From positions 1 through 64,000 of the forward strand of contig CAQUUC010000004.1 in assembly GCA_948896235.1 (NCBI GenBank): a stretch of DNA of 64,000 nucleotides. Direction: 5' to 3'. Shown here in pieces: positions 48,370-58,013 of the stretch. The first letter of the stretch is position 1; every line of letters starts with the position of its first letter. A program made the position numbers and the translations under genes. This DNA comes from an uncultured Clostridia bacterium. Lineage in GTDB: Bacteria > Bacillota > Clostridia > TANB77 > CAG-508. A model generated the notes under the pieces. That model was not told the DNA's origin, ran no database searches, and saw only the letters and a program-made list of their open reading frames with translations.

Positions 48370-50262
48370 ATGAAAATACTAAATTTAAAAATAAACAACT
48401 TTGGTAAACTTATTAATAAAGAGATAAAACTAAAAGATGGGATAAACATCATTTATGGAGAAAATGAAAGCGGAAAATCGACACTACTAAAATTTATAAT
48501 GGGAATGTTCTATGGTTTATCAAAAAATAAGAATGGAAAATTCATATCAGACTATGAAAGATATACACCATGGGGTGGGGGAGAATTCTCAGGTAAAATT
48601 TCATATGAGCTAGATAGCGGAGAAAAATATGAAGTGTTTAGAGATTTTAAAAAGAAAAATCCTAGCATCTATAATAAAGATTTAGAGGACATTTCAAAAA
48701 GCTTTAACATAGATAAAACTATTGGAAATAAATTCTTCTATGATCAAACCAAAGTAGATGAAGAACTATTTTTATCTACTATTTGTTCAGTGCAAGAAGA
48801 AACTAAGTTAGAGGAAAAAGAGCAACTAGCATTAGTACAAAAAATGTCTAACCTAGTAAGTACAGGTGAAGATAATACATCCTTTAGTAAAATTATAACC
48901 AAACTAAACAAAAGACAAATAGAGGAAATAGGAAGTAATAGAACAACGGATAGACCCATAAACATAATTACAAAAAGATTAGAAGAAATAAACAATGAAA
49001 AAGAAGCTTTAGCAGACTTTAAAAATAAACAATATGATATAGAATTAGAGAAACAAACTTTAGAAGAAGAAATAAAAAAACAAGAAAATGAATTAAATTT
49101 ATTAAAAGAATTTAAAATTATACAAGAAAATAACAAGTTAGAAAAAGAAAAGATAAAAATAAATGAAGACACTATAAAAGAATACCATAAAAAAATAAAA
49201 ACTTTAAATAATGAAAAAGATCAATATATTGAAGAAAAGGATACCAAAAAAGAAAGCAAAATAAACAAAGAAAAAATACTAATGTTAGTAGCCATAATAT
49301 TTATACTAACAAGTATAATATCAATAACTGTAATAAAAAATGATATCCTAATTGCGAGTAGTATAGTATTATCGATAATAACATTAATAACATTAGGTTA
49401 TACACAATATAGTAAAAAATTAGGAATCATTAAGACCGAAAAACTTCAAAATGTGAATAATACACATATAAAAAATCAAATAGAAATACTTAATAATTCA
49501 TGTAAAAAATTAGAAAAAGAGACGAATATAGTAAGTGAAAAATTAAAAAGACAATATAAAGAAGAAACAGAAAAGTTAAGAAACAAATATATAGGAATAA
49601 TTCCAATAAAAACCATTGATGATATACTTTTAAAAGAATCTTTAATATATGATATAAATATTTTACAAAATAAGATAAGCGATAATAAAATAAAATTACA
49701 TAGTACAAAACTAGATAAAGATAATATAGTACCAAAACTAGAAAATTTAGCAAGTCTTGAAGAAGAATATAGTGAATTAGAAGAACAATATATGCAGTTA
49801 TACAACAAAAATGAGCAAATAAATCTAGTAAAACAGGAAATAGAAAAAGCTTATGAAATAATGAAAAGAGATATTACTCCTAAATTTACAAGCAATTTAT
49901 CAAAAATAATAGAAAAAATATCTATGGGCAAATATAAAAATGTACAATTTGATGAAATACAAGGGATGATTGTAGAAGTTGAAAATGGAAACTATATGGT
50001 AGCAAAAAATTTAAGCGTGGGAACAATAGACCAATTATATTTATCATTAAGACTTAGTGCAGGTAGTGACTTGTCATTTGAAAAATTACCGATAATATTA
50101 GATGAAACCTTTGCTTATTGGGATAGTAAAAGATTAGAAAATATACTAAAATATCTAAATGAAGAATATAAAAATAGACAGATAATACTATTTACTTGTA
50201 CGGATAGAGAAGAAAAGATATTAGATAAATTAGGAATCAATTTTAATACAGTAAATTTATAG
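48370..50262 (+). CDS. YhaN/SbcC-like AAA ATPase with coiled coil and membrane hairpin
   Basis: 630 residues. Walker A GENESGKSTLLKF near the N-terminus; signature LSVGTIDQLYLSLRLS and Walker B LPIILDETFAYWD near the C-terminus; long coiled coils between. Two hydrophobic helices (LMLVAIIFILTSIISITVI, LIASSIVLSIITLITLG) interrupt the coiled coil at its middle, as in Bacillus YhaN. It partners the Mre11-like subunit, suggesting membrane-associated DNA end processing. Confidence 0.88.
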   Translation: MKILNLKINNFGKLINKEIKLKDGINIIYGENESGKSTLLKFIMGMFYGLSKNKNGKFISDYERYTPWGGGEFSGKISYELDSGEKYEVFRDFKKKNPSIYNKDLEDISKSFNIDKTIGNKFFYDQTKVDEELFLSTICSVQEETKLEEKEQLALVQKMSNLVSTGEDNTSFSKIITKLNKRQIEEIGSNRTTDRPINIITKRLEEINNEKEALADFKNKQYDIELEKQTLEEEIKKQENELNLLKEFKIIQENNKLEKEKIKINEDTIKEYHKKIKTLNNEKDQYIEEKDTKKESKINKEKILMLVAIIFILTSIISITVIKNDILIASSIVLSIITLITLGYTQYSKKLGIIKTEKLQNVNNTHIKNQIEILNNSCKKLEKETNIVSEKLKRQYKEETEKLRNKYIGIIPIKTIDDILLKESLIYDINILQNKISDNKIKLHSTKLDKDNIVPKLENLASLEEEYSELEEQYMQLYNKNEQINLVKQEIEKAYEIMKRDITPKFTSNLSKIIEKISMGKYKNVQFDEIQGMIVEVENGNYMVAKNLSVGTIDQLYLSLRLSAGSDLSFEKLPIILDETFAYWDSKRLENILKYLNEEYKNRQIILFTCTDREEKILDKLGINFNTVNL

Positions 50263-50266
50263 ACTA

Positions 50267-50295
50267 TTGATAATTTAAAAAAAAGCGTGTATAAT
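50267..50295 (+). promoter_or_regulatory. promoter of prfA
   Basis: TTGATA 50267-50272, 17 bp, TATAAT 50290-50295. Confidence 0.75.
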
Positions 50296-50329
50296 ACTAT
50301 AGTATTAAAAAATAAGAGGAGAGACAAAG

Positions 50330-51397
50330 ATGTTTCAAAAATTAGATGATGTAGAAAAAAGATATGATGAACTAACAGGGAAGATTAGTGACCCAGAAGT
50401 TATTGCAAGAACTAATGAATGGCAAAAACTTATGAAAGAACACTCTGATATGACACCAATAGTTGAAAAATATAGAGAATACAAAAAAGTAAAAGCAAAT
50501 TATGAAGAAGCACTAGAAATGATGAAGGAAGAAGACAAAGAAATAAAAGACTTAGCAGAAGCAGAAATGTTAGAATCTAAAGAAAAACTAAGAGTGATTG
50601 AGGAAGAATTAAAAATATTATTAATTCCAAAAGATCCAGATGATGATAAAAACGCTATATGCGAAATAAGAGGAGGAGCAGGAGGAGAAGAAGCAGCTTT
50701 ATTTGCAGGAACATTATTTAGAATGTATTCTATGTATGCAGAAAGAAAACATTGGAAAATAGAGATATTAAATGAAAATGAAACTGGACTTGGAGGATAT
50801 AAAGAAATTTCATTTATGGTTACAGGAAAAGGTGTATATTCAAGATTAAAATTTGAAAGTGGAGTACACCGTGTACAAAGAGTCCCAGATACAGAGTCAA
50901 GTGGAAGAATACATACATCAACAGCGACAGTTGCAGTTTTACCAGTAGTAGAAGATGTAGAAATAGATATAAACCCAGCAGATATAAAAATGGATGTGTT
51001 TAGGGCATCTGGTGCTGGAGGACAACACGTAAATAAAACTTCTTCAGCTGTAAGATTAACTCACATTCCAACAGGACTTGTTGCAGAATGTCAAACAGAG
51101 CGTTCACAAGTACAAAATAGAGAATATGCAATGAGATTATTAAGTTCAAGACTATACGAAATAGAAAAGAACAAAAGAGATTCAGAACTTGCAAATGAAA
51201 GAAAAAGCCAAGTAGGAAGCGGAGACAGATCAGAAAAAATTAGAACCTACAACTATCCACAAGGACGTATAACAGACCATAGAATAGGACTTAGTATATT
51301 CCAGATGGAAGACTTTTTAAATGGAAACTTAGATGAAATGTTAGACTCATTAATTGCGGCAGATAGAGCAGAAAGATTAAAAGGTGAAGAAGAATAG
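50330..51397 (+). CDS. prfA: peptide chain release factor 1
   Basis: 355 residues. GGQ loop in ASGAGGQHVNKTSSAVRLTH; the stop-recognition tripeptide position reads PDT in RVPDTESSGRIHTSTATV, matching the PxT of RF1. Reads UAA and UAG. Frame intact and no CGG codon; nothing suggests altered stop recognition. AGAGGAGAG precedes the ATG. Confidence 0.96.
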   Translation: MFQKLDDVEKRYDELTGKISDPEVIARTNEWQKLMKEHSDMTPIVEKYREYKKVKANYEEALEMMKEEDKEIKDLAEAEMLESKEKLRVIEEELKILLIPKDPDDDKNAICEIRGGAGGEEAALFAGTLFRMYSMYAERKHWKIEILNENETGLGGYKEISFMVTGKGVYSRLKFESGVHRVQRVPDTESSGRIHTSTATVAVLPVVEDVEIDINPADIKMDVFRASGAGGQHVNKTSSAVRLTHIPTGLVAECQTERSQVQNREYAMRLLSSRLYEIEKNKRDSELANERKSQVGSGDRSEKIRTYNYPQGRITDHRIGLSIFQMEDFLNGNLDEMLDSLIAADRAERLKGEEE

Positions 51398-51411
51398 CTT
51401 TAAAAATGCAT

Positions 51412-51473
51412 AAAAAAACTCCTTAATAAATAAACTAATATTAAAGTTTATTTGATTTAAGGAGATTTTTATT
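51412..51473 (+). promoter_or_regulatory. terminator-like hairpin enclosing the ribosome-binding site of the ZIP gene
   Basis: AAAAAACTCCTTAA...AATAAACT pairs with AGTTTATT...TTAAGGAGATTTTT. The right arm holds AAGGAG, the ribosome-binding site for the TTG start at 51474. The same design precedes the 2483 gene. For a metal transporter this could be metal- or readthrough-controlled expression. Confidence 0.5.
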
Positions 51474-52218
51474 TTGGAATATTTAATAAAGACAACACTA
51501 ATTGGTTTATTCTTTGGAACATTTGGAACAACCTTAGGAGGAATAATAGGAGTAACTTTTAAAAATACCAGTAATAAATTTTTAAGCTTCATACTGTCAA
51601 TGGCATCTGGATTAATGGTTTCAATTGTATGTTTTGATTTGGTACCAGAAGCTTTAGAAATATCAAATATAGCACAAGTAATATTAGGAGTAATATTTGG
51701 TGTGATATGTATGATAATTTGCGATATATTAGTACAAAAAAAATTTAATACCAATATAAAAGATGCGAAAAATCAAAATACATTGTTAAAAACAGGTATA
51801 GTTGTGAGTATAGGACTTGCACTTCATAATTTTCCAGAGGGTCTTAGTATTGGTGCTGGATTTGGGGCATCAATAACTTTAGGATATTCATTAGCGCTAG
51901 CGATCCTTTTACACGATATACCAGAAGGTGTTTCTATGGCAGTACCTATGAAAAATGGAGGAATGAAAGTATCAAAAGTAATATTCTATGTTATATTATC
52001 TGGTGTTACAACAGGAGTAGGAGCCTTTTTTGGAGCAAGCTTACGGAACTATATCACAAAATGTAATATCGATATGTCTTGCATTCGCAGCAGGAGCAAT
52101 GCTATATATAGTTTCTGGAGAATTATTACCAGAGTCTAACAAGTTATATAAGGGAAGGATGTCAAGTATAGGTAATATATTAGGCTTTATATTAGGGATT
52201 TTAGCAACTACTATATAA
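51474..52218 (+). CDS. ZIP-family metal transporter, one CGGA frame break
   Basis: Starts at TTG. Seven to eight hydrophobic segments; metal-binding helices IGLALHNFPEGLSIGAGFG and LAILLHDIPEGVSMAVPM are the classic HNxPEG/HDxPEG pair. CGGA 52044-52047 supplies the Gly in GASL[G]TISQNVISICLAFAAGAMLY, normally conserved in this family. Reconstructed ~247 residues. Likely imports zinc, iron or manganese across the cytoplasmic membrane. Confidence 0.88.
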
Positions 52219-52237
52219 ATTTAAAAAGTTAAACCTA

Positions 52238-52265
52238 TTGCAATAATTTTTTTATATGATATAAT
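52238..52265 (+). promoter_or_regulatory. promoter of the 52315 cassette
   Basis: TTGCAA 52238-52243, 16 bp, TATAAT 52260-52265. Confidence 0.55.
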
Positions 52266-52314
52266 TTATATGTTACTATAGGCAAGACCGTTTTGCAAAA
52301 GGAGGAAAGGTGTA

Positions 52315-52479
52315 ATGGATAATTATTATGCGCCTACAAGAGTAGAATCTTTTTTGGTTACTACAGATATTAAGCCGAGAGATTCAAGAATATTCGGGCA
52401 TACGGATGCCCAAATACGAGAAGAGAAAGAGAAGTTGCTTGAAGCGGTTAGAAAAAAAGAAAAACTTAATATTTACTGA
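52315..52479 (+). CDS. 54-residue hypothetical protein (cassette)
   Basis: Opens MDNYYAPTRVESFLVTT and ends in a charged helix (REEKEKLLEAVRKKEKL). AAAGGAGGAAAGG upstream, terminator downstream. More G/C than neighbours. No in-frame CGG; two CGG trinucleotides occur out of frame. Not recognised. Confidence 0.6.
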   Translation: MDNYYAPTRVESFLVTTDIKPRDSRIFGHTDAQIREEKEKLLEAVRKKEKLNIY

Positions 52480-52488
52480 AAAGAAAAA

Positions 52489-52523
52489 CAAGGACTGAAT
52501 TCTGTTCAGTCCTTGGATTTTCT
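52489..52523 (+). terminator. terminator of the 52315 cassette
   Basis: CAAGGACTGAA, loop, TTCAGTCCTTG followed by GATTTTC. Confidence 0.8.
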
Positions 52524-52589
52524 ATGTTGTACTCATATAGGCTATTCTCATAAAAAAGAGATATCGCAGGAAAGGAAAGATAAAATAAT

Positions 52590-53049
52590 ATGAAGATAAT
52601 GTTTGTATGTACAGGAAATATATGTAGAAGTGCAATGGCACATTGGTTGATGGAAAAAAAGCTAGAAGATAATAATATAAAAAATGTAGAAATATATTCT
52701 TGCCGGTATTTATGCTGTAGATGGAGATGGTGCAACATATAATGCAGTAGAGGCAATGGAAGAATATGAAGTAGATTTAACAAAGCATAGAGCAACAAAT
52801 ATAAGAAAATCTAATATAGAAGAAATGGATTTAATTTTATGTGCTACAACATCACATAAAAATACAATACTATATGAATATCCAAATTTAAAAAATAAAG
52901 TATTTACAATGAAAGAATATGTACAAGCAAGTCAAGAAAAAGAAAGTTTAGATATTAAAGACCCTTGGGGATATGATATAGAAACATATAGATTTTGTGC
53001 AAGCGAAATAGAAATATGTTTAGATAAATTAGTAAAATTGATTTTATAA
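52590..53049 (+). CDS. low-molecular-weight protein-tyrosine phosphatase, one CGGT frame break
   Basis: MKIMFVCTGNICRSAMAHWL carries the CX5R phosphate loop. CGGT 52704-52707 gives YSC[G]IYAVDGDGAT, the expected Gly of the family's 'SAGIYA' segment. The general acid Asp is in DIKDPWGYD. Reconstructed ~152 residues. Preceded by GGAAAGGA. Confidence 0.9.
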
Positions 53050-53098
53050 ATAAAATGTGCTAAAATATTAATATACAAAAGTATAAGAGGTGAAACGT

Positions 53099-54002
53099 AT
53101 GAAAAAAATAAAAAATATAAGAGAAAAAATAATAGATAGTGATGTAAAAAAAGCATATGATAAATATCAAATATATTTAGCAGAATTAGGTGTGTATGAG
53201 AGTTATATTAAAGAAAATAGACTAGATAAAATAAATATGTTTAGATTATTAGGTCTATATAAAAAAAGTGGAATAGAAGTAAAAGATAAAAAGAATATAG
53301 AAGAGAGATTCAAAAAATTTAGTGATATAGTAATAGCAATAAAACAAAAAAATCCAGATATAGATTTAAGAGATATAAGCACTCAAAAAAATAGAGAAAT
53401 GGTAAGTGATATAATATATGAAACACAAAACGATGAAAATTTTAAAACAGCGGATTTAAATGCAGTAGCAGTAATAGAAAATTTTTCTTTATATATTGCA
53501 ATTGGACAAGTAAACAATAAGCTTATGGATATTCGGAAGTGTTCTTGGTGAATATGAACTTAGTAAAGAACAATTTGAAAGAGCAAATGCGTCTTATAAA
53601 AAATATGAAAACAGCAGAATAATAGATATATATAATAGACTATGTATAAAGAGAGATAAAAAACTTCCAAATAAAACTGTCCATTATGCAGCAGGAGTTT
53701 TAGAACTTACACCATCAGAAGCTAAAGACGGTCTAATAGTAATGCAAGTTTTAAAGGGTAATTATACTAGAAATAATAATATGGAAAAAAGATATACAGT
53801 ATATAATGTTAGCCAGCTAGTAATTGATAATATTAGGAGAGATCCTAAATTAACAGAAGAAGAAAAGACAGAAAAAATATGCGAATTACAACTTTTAGAG
53901 TATGAAAGAGTAGCAAGAAATGTAGAAGAAGCAAATAAAATACAAAAAACAGATAAATATAGAATATCAAGAGAAGATGAAGATAATAGAGGTATTGGCT
54001 AA
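53099..54002 (+). CDS. hypothetical protein, one CGGA frame break
   Basis: About 300 residues from ATG 53099, preceded by AGAGGTGA. Highly charged, helical, no membrane segment or recognised motif. After KLMDI the CGGA at 53534-53537 counts as one residue and the frame continues SVLGEYELSKEQFERANASY to a stop at 54002. Without family knowledge the join rests on uninterrupted coding in both parts and the shared break type. Sits between the phosphatase and a cassette. Confidence 0.6.
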
Positions 54003-54056
54003 ATACTATATTTATAAAAGATTAATTATTTAAATAAGTGAAATATTATAAAGTAG

Positions 54057-54086
54057 AGGTTTGCAAACAAAGTTTGCAAACCTTTA
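54057..54086. terminator. hairpin between the 53099 gene and the 54090 cassette
   Basis: AGGTTTGCAAAC, AAA, GTTTGCAAACCTTT; convergent genes on both sides. Confidence 0.8.
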
Positions 54087-54089
54087 GTG

Positions 54090-54404
54090 TTACTTTTGCA
54101 TAATGCAAATGTTATTTTGGAGAATGTAAGACATATCCTCCAGTGGACGAGATAAGAACTCGCTATGGCTAATTTCACCATTTTCCTGTAAGTATGACTT
54201 GATAAACGAGTAATTCTCTAACAATTTATCAGGATCATACTTAATGAACTCTGCAGATGATACTAATACCAAATACAAAGTCAGGAACTCCAAGGCAGAA
54301 TCAGGGTCATCGAGTTCCAAGCGACCATTATGTGCAAAATTCAAAGCTTTTGGCACGAAGGATACATTATCGGATATCTTTTTATGAATATCCCGACCTG
54401 TCAT
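54090..54404 (-). CDS. hypothetical protein (cassette)
   Basis: 104 residues, acidic and helical (ENYSFIKSYLQENGEISHS), soluble. TAGGAGG precedes the ATG. Fourth codon is CGG (54395-54393, GGT CGG GAT) and is read as sense, since the frame stays open for 100 codons; a shift there would end after about 20 residues. Promoter and hairpin terminator of its own. Not recognised. Confidence 0.68.
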   Translation of the reverse strand: MTGRDIHKKISDNVSFVPKALNFAHNGRLELDDPDSALEFLTLYLVLVSSAEFIKYDPDKLLENYSFIKSYLQENGEISHSEFLSRPLEDMSYILQNNICIMQK

Positions 54405-54441
54405 AATTTTTACCTCCTAGTATATATTTAGTACATATAAA

Positions 54442-54470
54442 ATAATATCACATAGCACACATTATGTCAA
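54442..54470 (-). promoter_or_regulatory. promoter of the 54090 cassette
   Basis: Minus strand TTGACA (54470-54465), 17 bp, TATTAT (54447-54442). Confidence 0.8.
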
Positions 54471-54505
54471 GCGGACTAGAATAAAAAACAGTTGAAAAAT
54501 AAATA

Positions 54506-54534
54506 TTGACTTTTTAATTGTTTTATAATAGAAT
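54506..54534 (+). promoter_or_regulatory. promoter of pcrA
   Basis: TTGACT 54506-54511, 17 bp, TAGAAT 54529-54534. Confidence 0.65.
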
Positions 54535-54568
54535 ACAAACATAAATTCGCAAGATAAGGAGCAAGAAA

Positions 54569-56849
54569 ATGCAAGATTTATTAGAAGGATTAAATGATAA
54601 ACAATATGAAGCAGTAATAAATTATGAAGGCCCAAGCCTAGTAATAGCAGGAGCAGGAAGTGGAAAAACAAAAGTATTAACACATAAAATAGCATATTTA
54701 ATACAAGAAAAAGAAATAAAGCCTTGGAATATACTAGCAATAACATTTACAAATAAAGCAGCAAATGAAATGAAAGAAAGAGTAGGAAGCTTAATAGGTG
54801 AAGTAGCACGTGATATGTGGATAGGAACGTTCCACTCAATATGTGTAAGAATTTTAAGAAGATATATAGATAGAATAGGATATGAATCTTCATTTGTAAT
54901 ATTTGATACAAGTGACGGGAGGGCAATGATAAAAAGCTGTTTAAAAGACTTAAATATAGATGATAAAATGTTTACAGATAGAATTGTACAATGCGAAATA
55001 AGCAATGCAAAAAACGAAATGTTAGAGCCAAGTACTTATTTAGCACGTGCACAAGGAGATTTTAGAAAAGAAAAAATAGCAAACATATATGAATTATATC
55101 AAAAAAGATTAAAAGAAAACAATGCCTTAGATTTTGACGATATAATTAACTTTGCAATAAAAATATTAACTGAAAATCCAGATGTACTAGAATACTATTC
55201 TGAAAAATTTAAATATATATTAGTAGACGAATATCAAGATACAAATAAAGCACAATTTATGCTAATATCATTACTTGCAGGAAGATATGGAAATATAACA
55301 GTAGTGGGAGATAATGACCAAGGTATTTATTCATTTAGAGGAGCAGATATATCAAACATACTAAACTTTGAAAAAGATTTTCCTGGAACAAAAATAATAA
55401 AATTAGAGCAAAATTATAGATGTACAGGAAGTATATTAAATGTTGCAAATTCAGTAATAAAAAACAATGAAACAAAATACGAAAAGAAACTATGGACAAA
55501 AAATGAGAAAGGAAATATGCCTACAGTACATAAAGCAGAAGATGAATATGATGAAGCTCGTTATATCGTAGAGCAAATAAATAGTTTAAGAAGAGAAGAA
55601 TATTACAAATTTAAAGATTTTGCAGTACTATATAGAATGAATACACAATCACGTGCAATAGAAGAAATACTTGTCCGTGAAGATATACCATATAAAATAA
55701 TAGGTGGTTTAAAATTCTATGAAAGAAAAGAAATAAAAGACATAATTGCATATTTAAGATTAATACATAATACAAATGATAATTTAAGCTTAATTAGAAT
55801 TATAAACGAGCCTAAAAGGGGAATAGGAAAAACAAGCTTGGATAATGTCCAAAAACTTGCGGAAGAAACTCGGAACATCAATGTATGAAATAATAAAAAA
55901 TGCGGAACAATATGGATTAAATAGAGTATTTGCTAATTCTAGAGAATTTGTTCAAGTCATAGAAGAACTAAGAGGAGTAGAAGGAAAAATTGAAATATCA
56001 GAGCTAATAAAAGAAACCTTAAATAAAACAGGTTATACTAAAGCCTTAGAACTAGAAAACACTGTTGAAGCAGAAAATAGAATAGAAAACTTAGAAGAAT
56101 TTTTAACTGTAGCAATAGAATTTGAAGAGCAAGAAGCGGATGCAACTTTAGGAGATTTTTTAGAAGGCATAACCTTATCAAGTGACATTGATAATTTAGA
56201 AGAAGAACAAGATTCCATAACACTTATGACCTTACATAGTGCAAAAGGACTAGAATTTCCAGTAGTATTTTTAGTAGGAATGGAAGAAGGGATTTTTCCA
56301 GGATATAAATCGATAGGAGAGCCAAAAGAATTAGAAGAAGAAAGACGTCTTTGTTATGTAGGAATAACAAGAGCAAAAAGTGAATTGTTTTTAACCTGTG
56401 CAAAAAGAAGAACAATATTTGGCTCAACAAGTTGTAATGCGATATCAAGATTTATACAGGAAATTCCAGAAGAATGTGTAGAAGGCTTACAAGAAATAGA
56501 AAATAATGCAATAGGAACTTTTGAAGACTCAAAATTTAATTGGACTTATGGAGGAAAAGTAACGACTAGTAAAATAGAAAAAAATGAGATACCTGCAAAA
56601 CAGAAAAATACAACTTTCAACTTTAGATCTGCAGAAACCTTCTTAAATAATCTAAACAAAAAGCAAGAAACAAATATGGATTTATCTATATATAAAGCAG
56701 GAAAAAGAGTATATCACAAAAAATTTGGAGAAGGAACAATAAATTATGTAGAACAAGAAGGTGAAGACTTAAAAGTAGATATTAACTTCGATAAAGTCGG
56801 ACATAAACGCCTAATGGCAAAATTTGCGGGATTAGAAATAATTGATTAA
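54569..56849 (+). CDS. pcrA: ATP-dependent DNA helicase PcrA/UvrD, one CGGA frame break
   Basis: Superfamily 1 helicase: LNDKQYEAV (Q motif), VIAGAGSGKTKVLTHKI (Walker A), FVDEYQDTN-like VDEYQDTNKAQ, GDNDQGIYSFRGAD, LEQNYRC, TLHSAKGLEFPVVF, YVGITRAKSEL. CGGA 55871-55874 gives LAEET[G]TSMYEII in domain 2B, where PcrA proteins have a conserved Gly. C-terminal Tudor-like segment GTINYVEQEGEDLKVDINF. Reconstructed ~760 residues. Essential in many Firmicutes. Confidence 0.93.
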
Positions 56850-56925
56850 TTTATATTGATAAATAATATAGTATATGTTAAAATATTTATATTAAATAAT
56901 TCTAACTATAAATGGAGGACACAAG

Positions 56926-57102
56926 ATGGCAAAAAAAGAATCTTTACGGACAGTTTTAAGCAACATTGGAGTAGGATCTGTAGGAGTATATACTGTAAAT
57001 GGGCAAACCGTTATGGCAATACACTGCGATTCTCCCACAGACAGAGAAAATGCCAAAGCTATTGTAATGTTATACGATAGCGAATTAAAGATCATCCTTT
57101 AA
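56926..57102 (+). CDS. 58-residue hypothetical protein (cassette)
   Basis: MAKKESLRTVLSNIGVGSVG is followed by a strand-rich domain with YTVNGQTVMAIHC and an end KAIVMLYDSELKIIL. TGGAGGA upstream. Codon 8 is CGG (56947, TTA CGG ACA), read as sense. The context TTA CGG AAC in the ZIP gene at 52044 is nearly the same but is a shift site. Terminator follows. Not recognised. Confidence 0.62.
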   Translation: MAKKESLRTVLSNIGVGSVGVYTVNGQTVMAIHCDSPTDRENAKAIVMLYDSELKIIL

Positions 57103-57131
57103 GAAATACGAATTGTAAAAAGTAAAAAAGG

Positions 57132-57167
57132 GACACAGAAAATTTATTTATATTCTGTGTCTTTTTG
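57132..57167 (+). terminator. terminator of the 56926 cassette
   Basis: GACACAGAA, AT-rich loop, TTCTGTGTC, TTTTT. Confidence 0.88.
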
Positions 57168-57228
57168 CATAAATAATGAAATTTTGAAAATAATAATTTA
57201 GAGATAAATTATGAAAGGAATGATTATA

Positions 57229-57417
57229 GTGGCAGATTTAAATCAATTAGAATTACAACACTTAAGACATCTAATAGGAGCACACGAAACAGCATATCAA
57301 AAACTAAATACATTTTCAGGACAAGCAGTAGACCCACAAATTAAACAAGTATTTACAAAGGCAGCACAAGATAGCCTAAATACAAAACAAAAATTGATGT
57401 CATTTTTAAATAATTAG
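57229..57417 (+). CDS. small helical protein, spore-coat related
   Basis: 62 residues from GTG 57229, 9-10 bases after AAAGGA (ATG 57220 is too near). ADLNQLELQHLRHLIGAHET resembles proteins that precede Coat F genes in Clostridia. Two amphipathic helices. Next gene, 18 bases on, has a Coat F domain. Probably a spore coat/outer-layer component. Confidence 0.7.
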   Translation: MADLNQLELQHLRHLIGAHETAYQKLNTFSGQAVDPQIKQVFTKAAQDSLNTKQKLMSFLNN

Positions 57418-57435
57418 TTTAGGGAGGAAAATAAA

Positions 57436-57681
57436 ATGGATGAAAAGACAATGGTAAATGATATTTTATCAAGTGTAAAGGCAGATTTAACAGCATATCA
57501 AACAGCTATTACAGAAGCAGAAAATATGGGATTAAGACAAACATTACAACAAATTAGAAACAATGATGAAAGCTTTCAATATGAAATGTTTAAAATAGCT
57601 CAAAGTAAAGGATATTATCAACCAGCAGCAAAAGCAACTGTAACAGAAATATCTAATGTAAAAAATGAATTACAATCTTAA
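57436..57681 (+). CDS. Coat F-domain spore coat protein
   Basis: 81 residues. MDEKTMVNDILSSVKADLTAYQ and the end with FKIAQSKGYYQPAAKAT match the ferritin-like Coat F family (PF07875 pattern): D-x-L, K-x-x-x-x-x-Y, L-R-x-x-L, G-Y-Y. AGGGAGG upstream. Likely coat assembly during sporulation. Confidence 0.85.
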   Translation: MDEKTMVNDILSSVKADLTAYQTAITEAENMGLRQTLQQIRNNDESFQYEMFKIAQSKGYYQPAAKATVTEISNVKNELQS

Positions 57682-57687
57682 ATCTTA

Positions 57688-57746
57688 TTAAAGAGCCTAA
57701 GTTTTTGACAAGCTTAATAACTGTTAAAAACTTAGGCTCTTTTAAA
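57688..57746 (+). terminator. strong intrinsic terminator
   Basis: AAGAGCCTAAGTTTTT, 21-base loop, AAAAACTTAGGCTCTTTT. Confidence 0.92.
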
Positions 57747-58013
57747 GAATTTAATTCTTACTAATTAATTAAAAAAATTATTAATATTATATAAAAAAAT
57801 TTTTTCTACAAAAAGCCCCATATTTAAACAAAATATTACAAATAGATTACAAACCATCAATATAAGAAGAAAACAAGAGAGAACAAGAGATATTACAAAA
57901 AAAACGAAAATAATTTTAAAATATAAACCTAGGCAATAATTGTGTAAAAAAAGTAGTTAATATACAATAGCAACAGATAAAAAAGTGAGGAGTGTATTAA
58001 GATAATAAACGTT
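57747..58013. other. AT-rich intergenic region before the M23 peptidase
   Basis: About 270 bases with poly-A/T tracts and no ORF. GTGAGGAG at ~57985 is the likely ribosome-binding region, 23 bases from the ATG at 58014, an unusually long gap. No clear sigma-A promoter; a sporulation sigma factor is possible. Confidence 0.4.

Noticed and set aside
50330..51397. RF2-type programmed frameshift or altered stop codons
   Set aside because: The only release factor here is a normal RF1. The frame-break sites do not involve a stop codon in the A site, except by chance after the shift point.
56856..57080. Plus-strand 74-codon ORF before the Coat F genes
   Set aside because: It is an out-of-frame overlap of the 56926 gene, which has the SD sequence and sensible composition.
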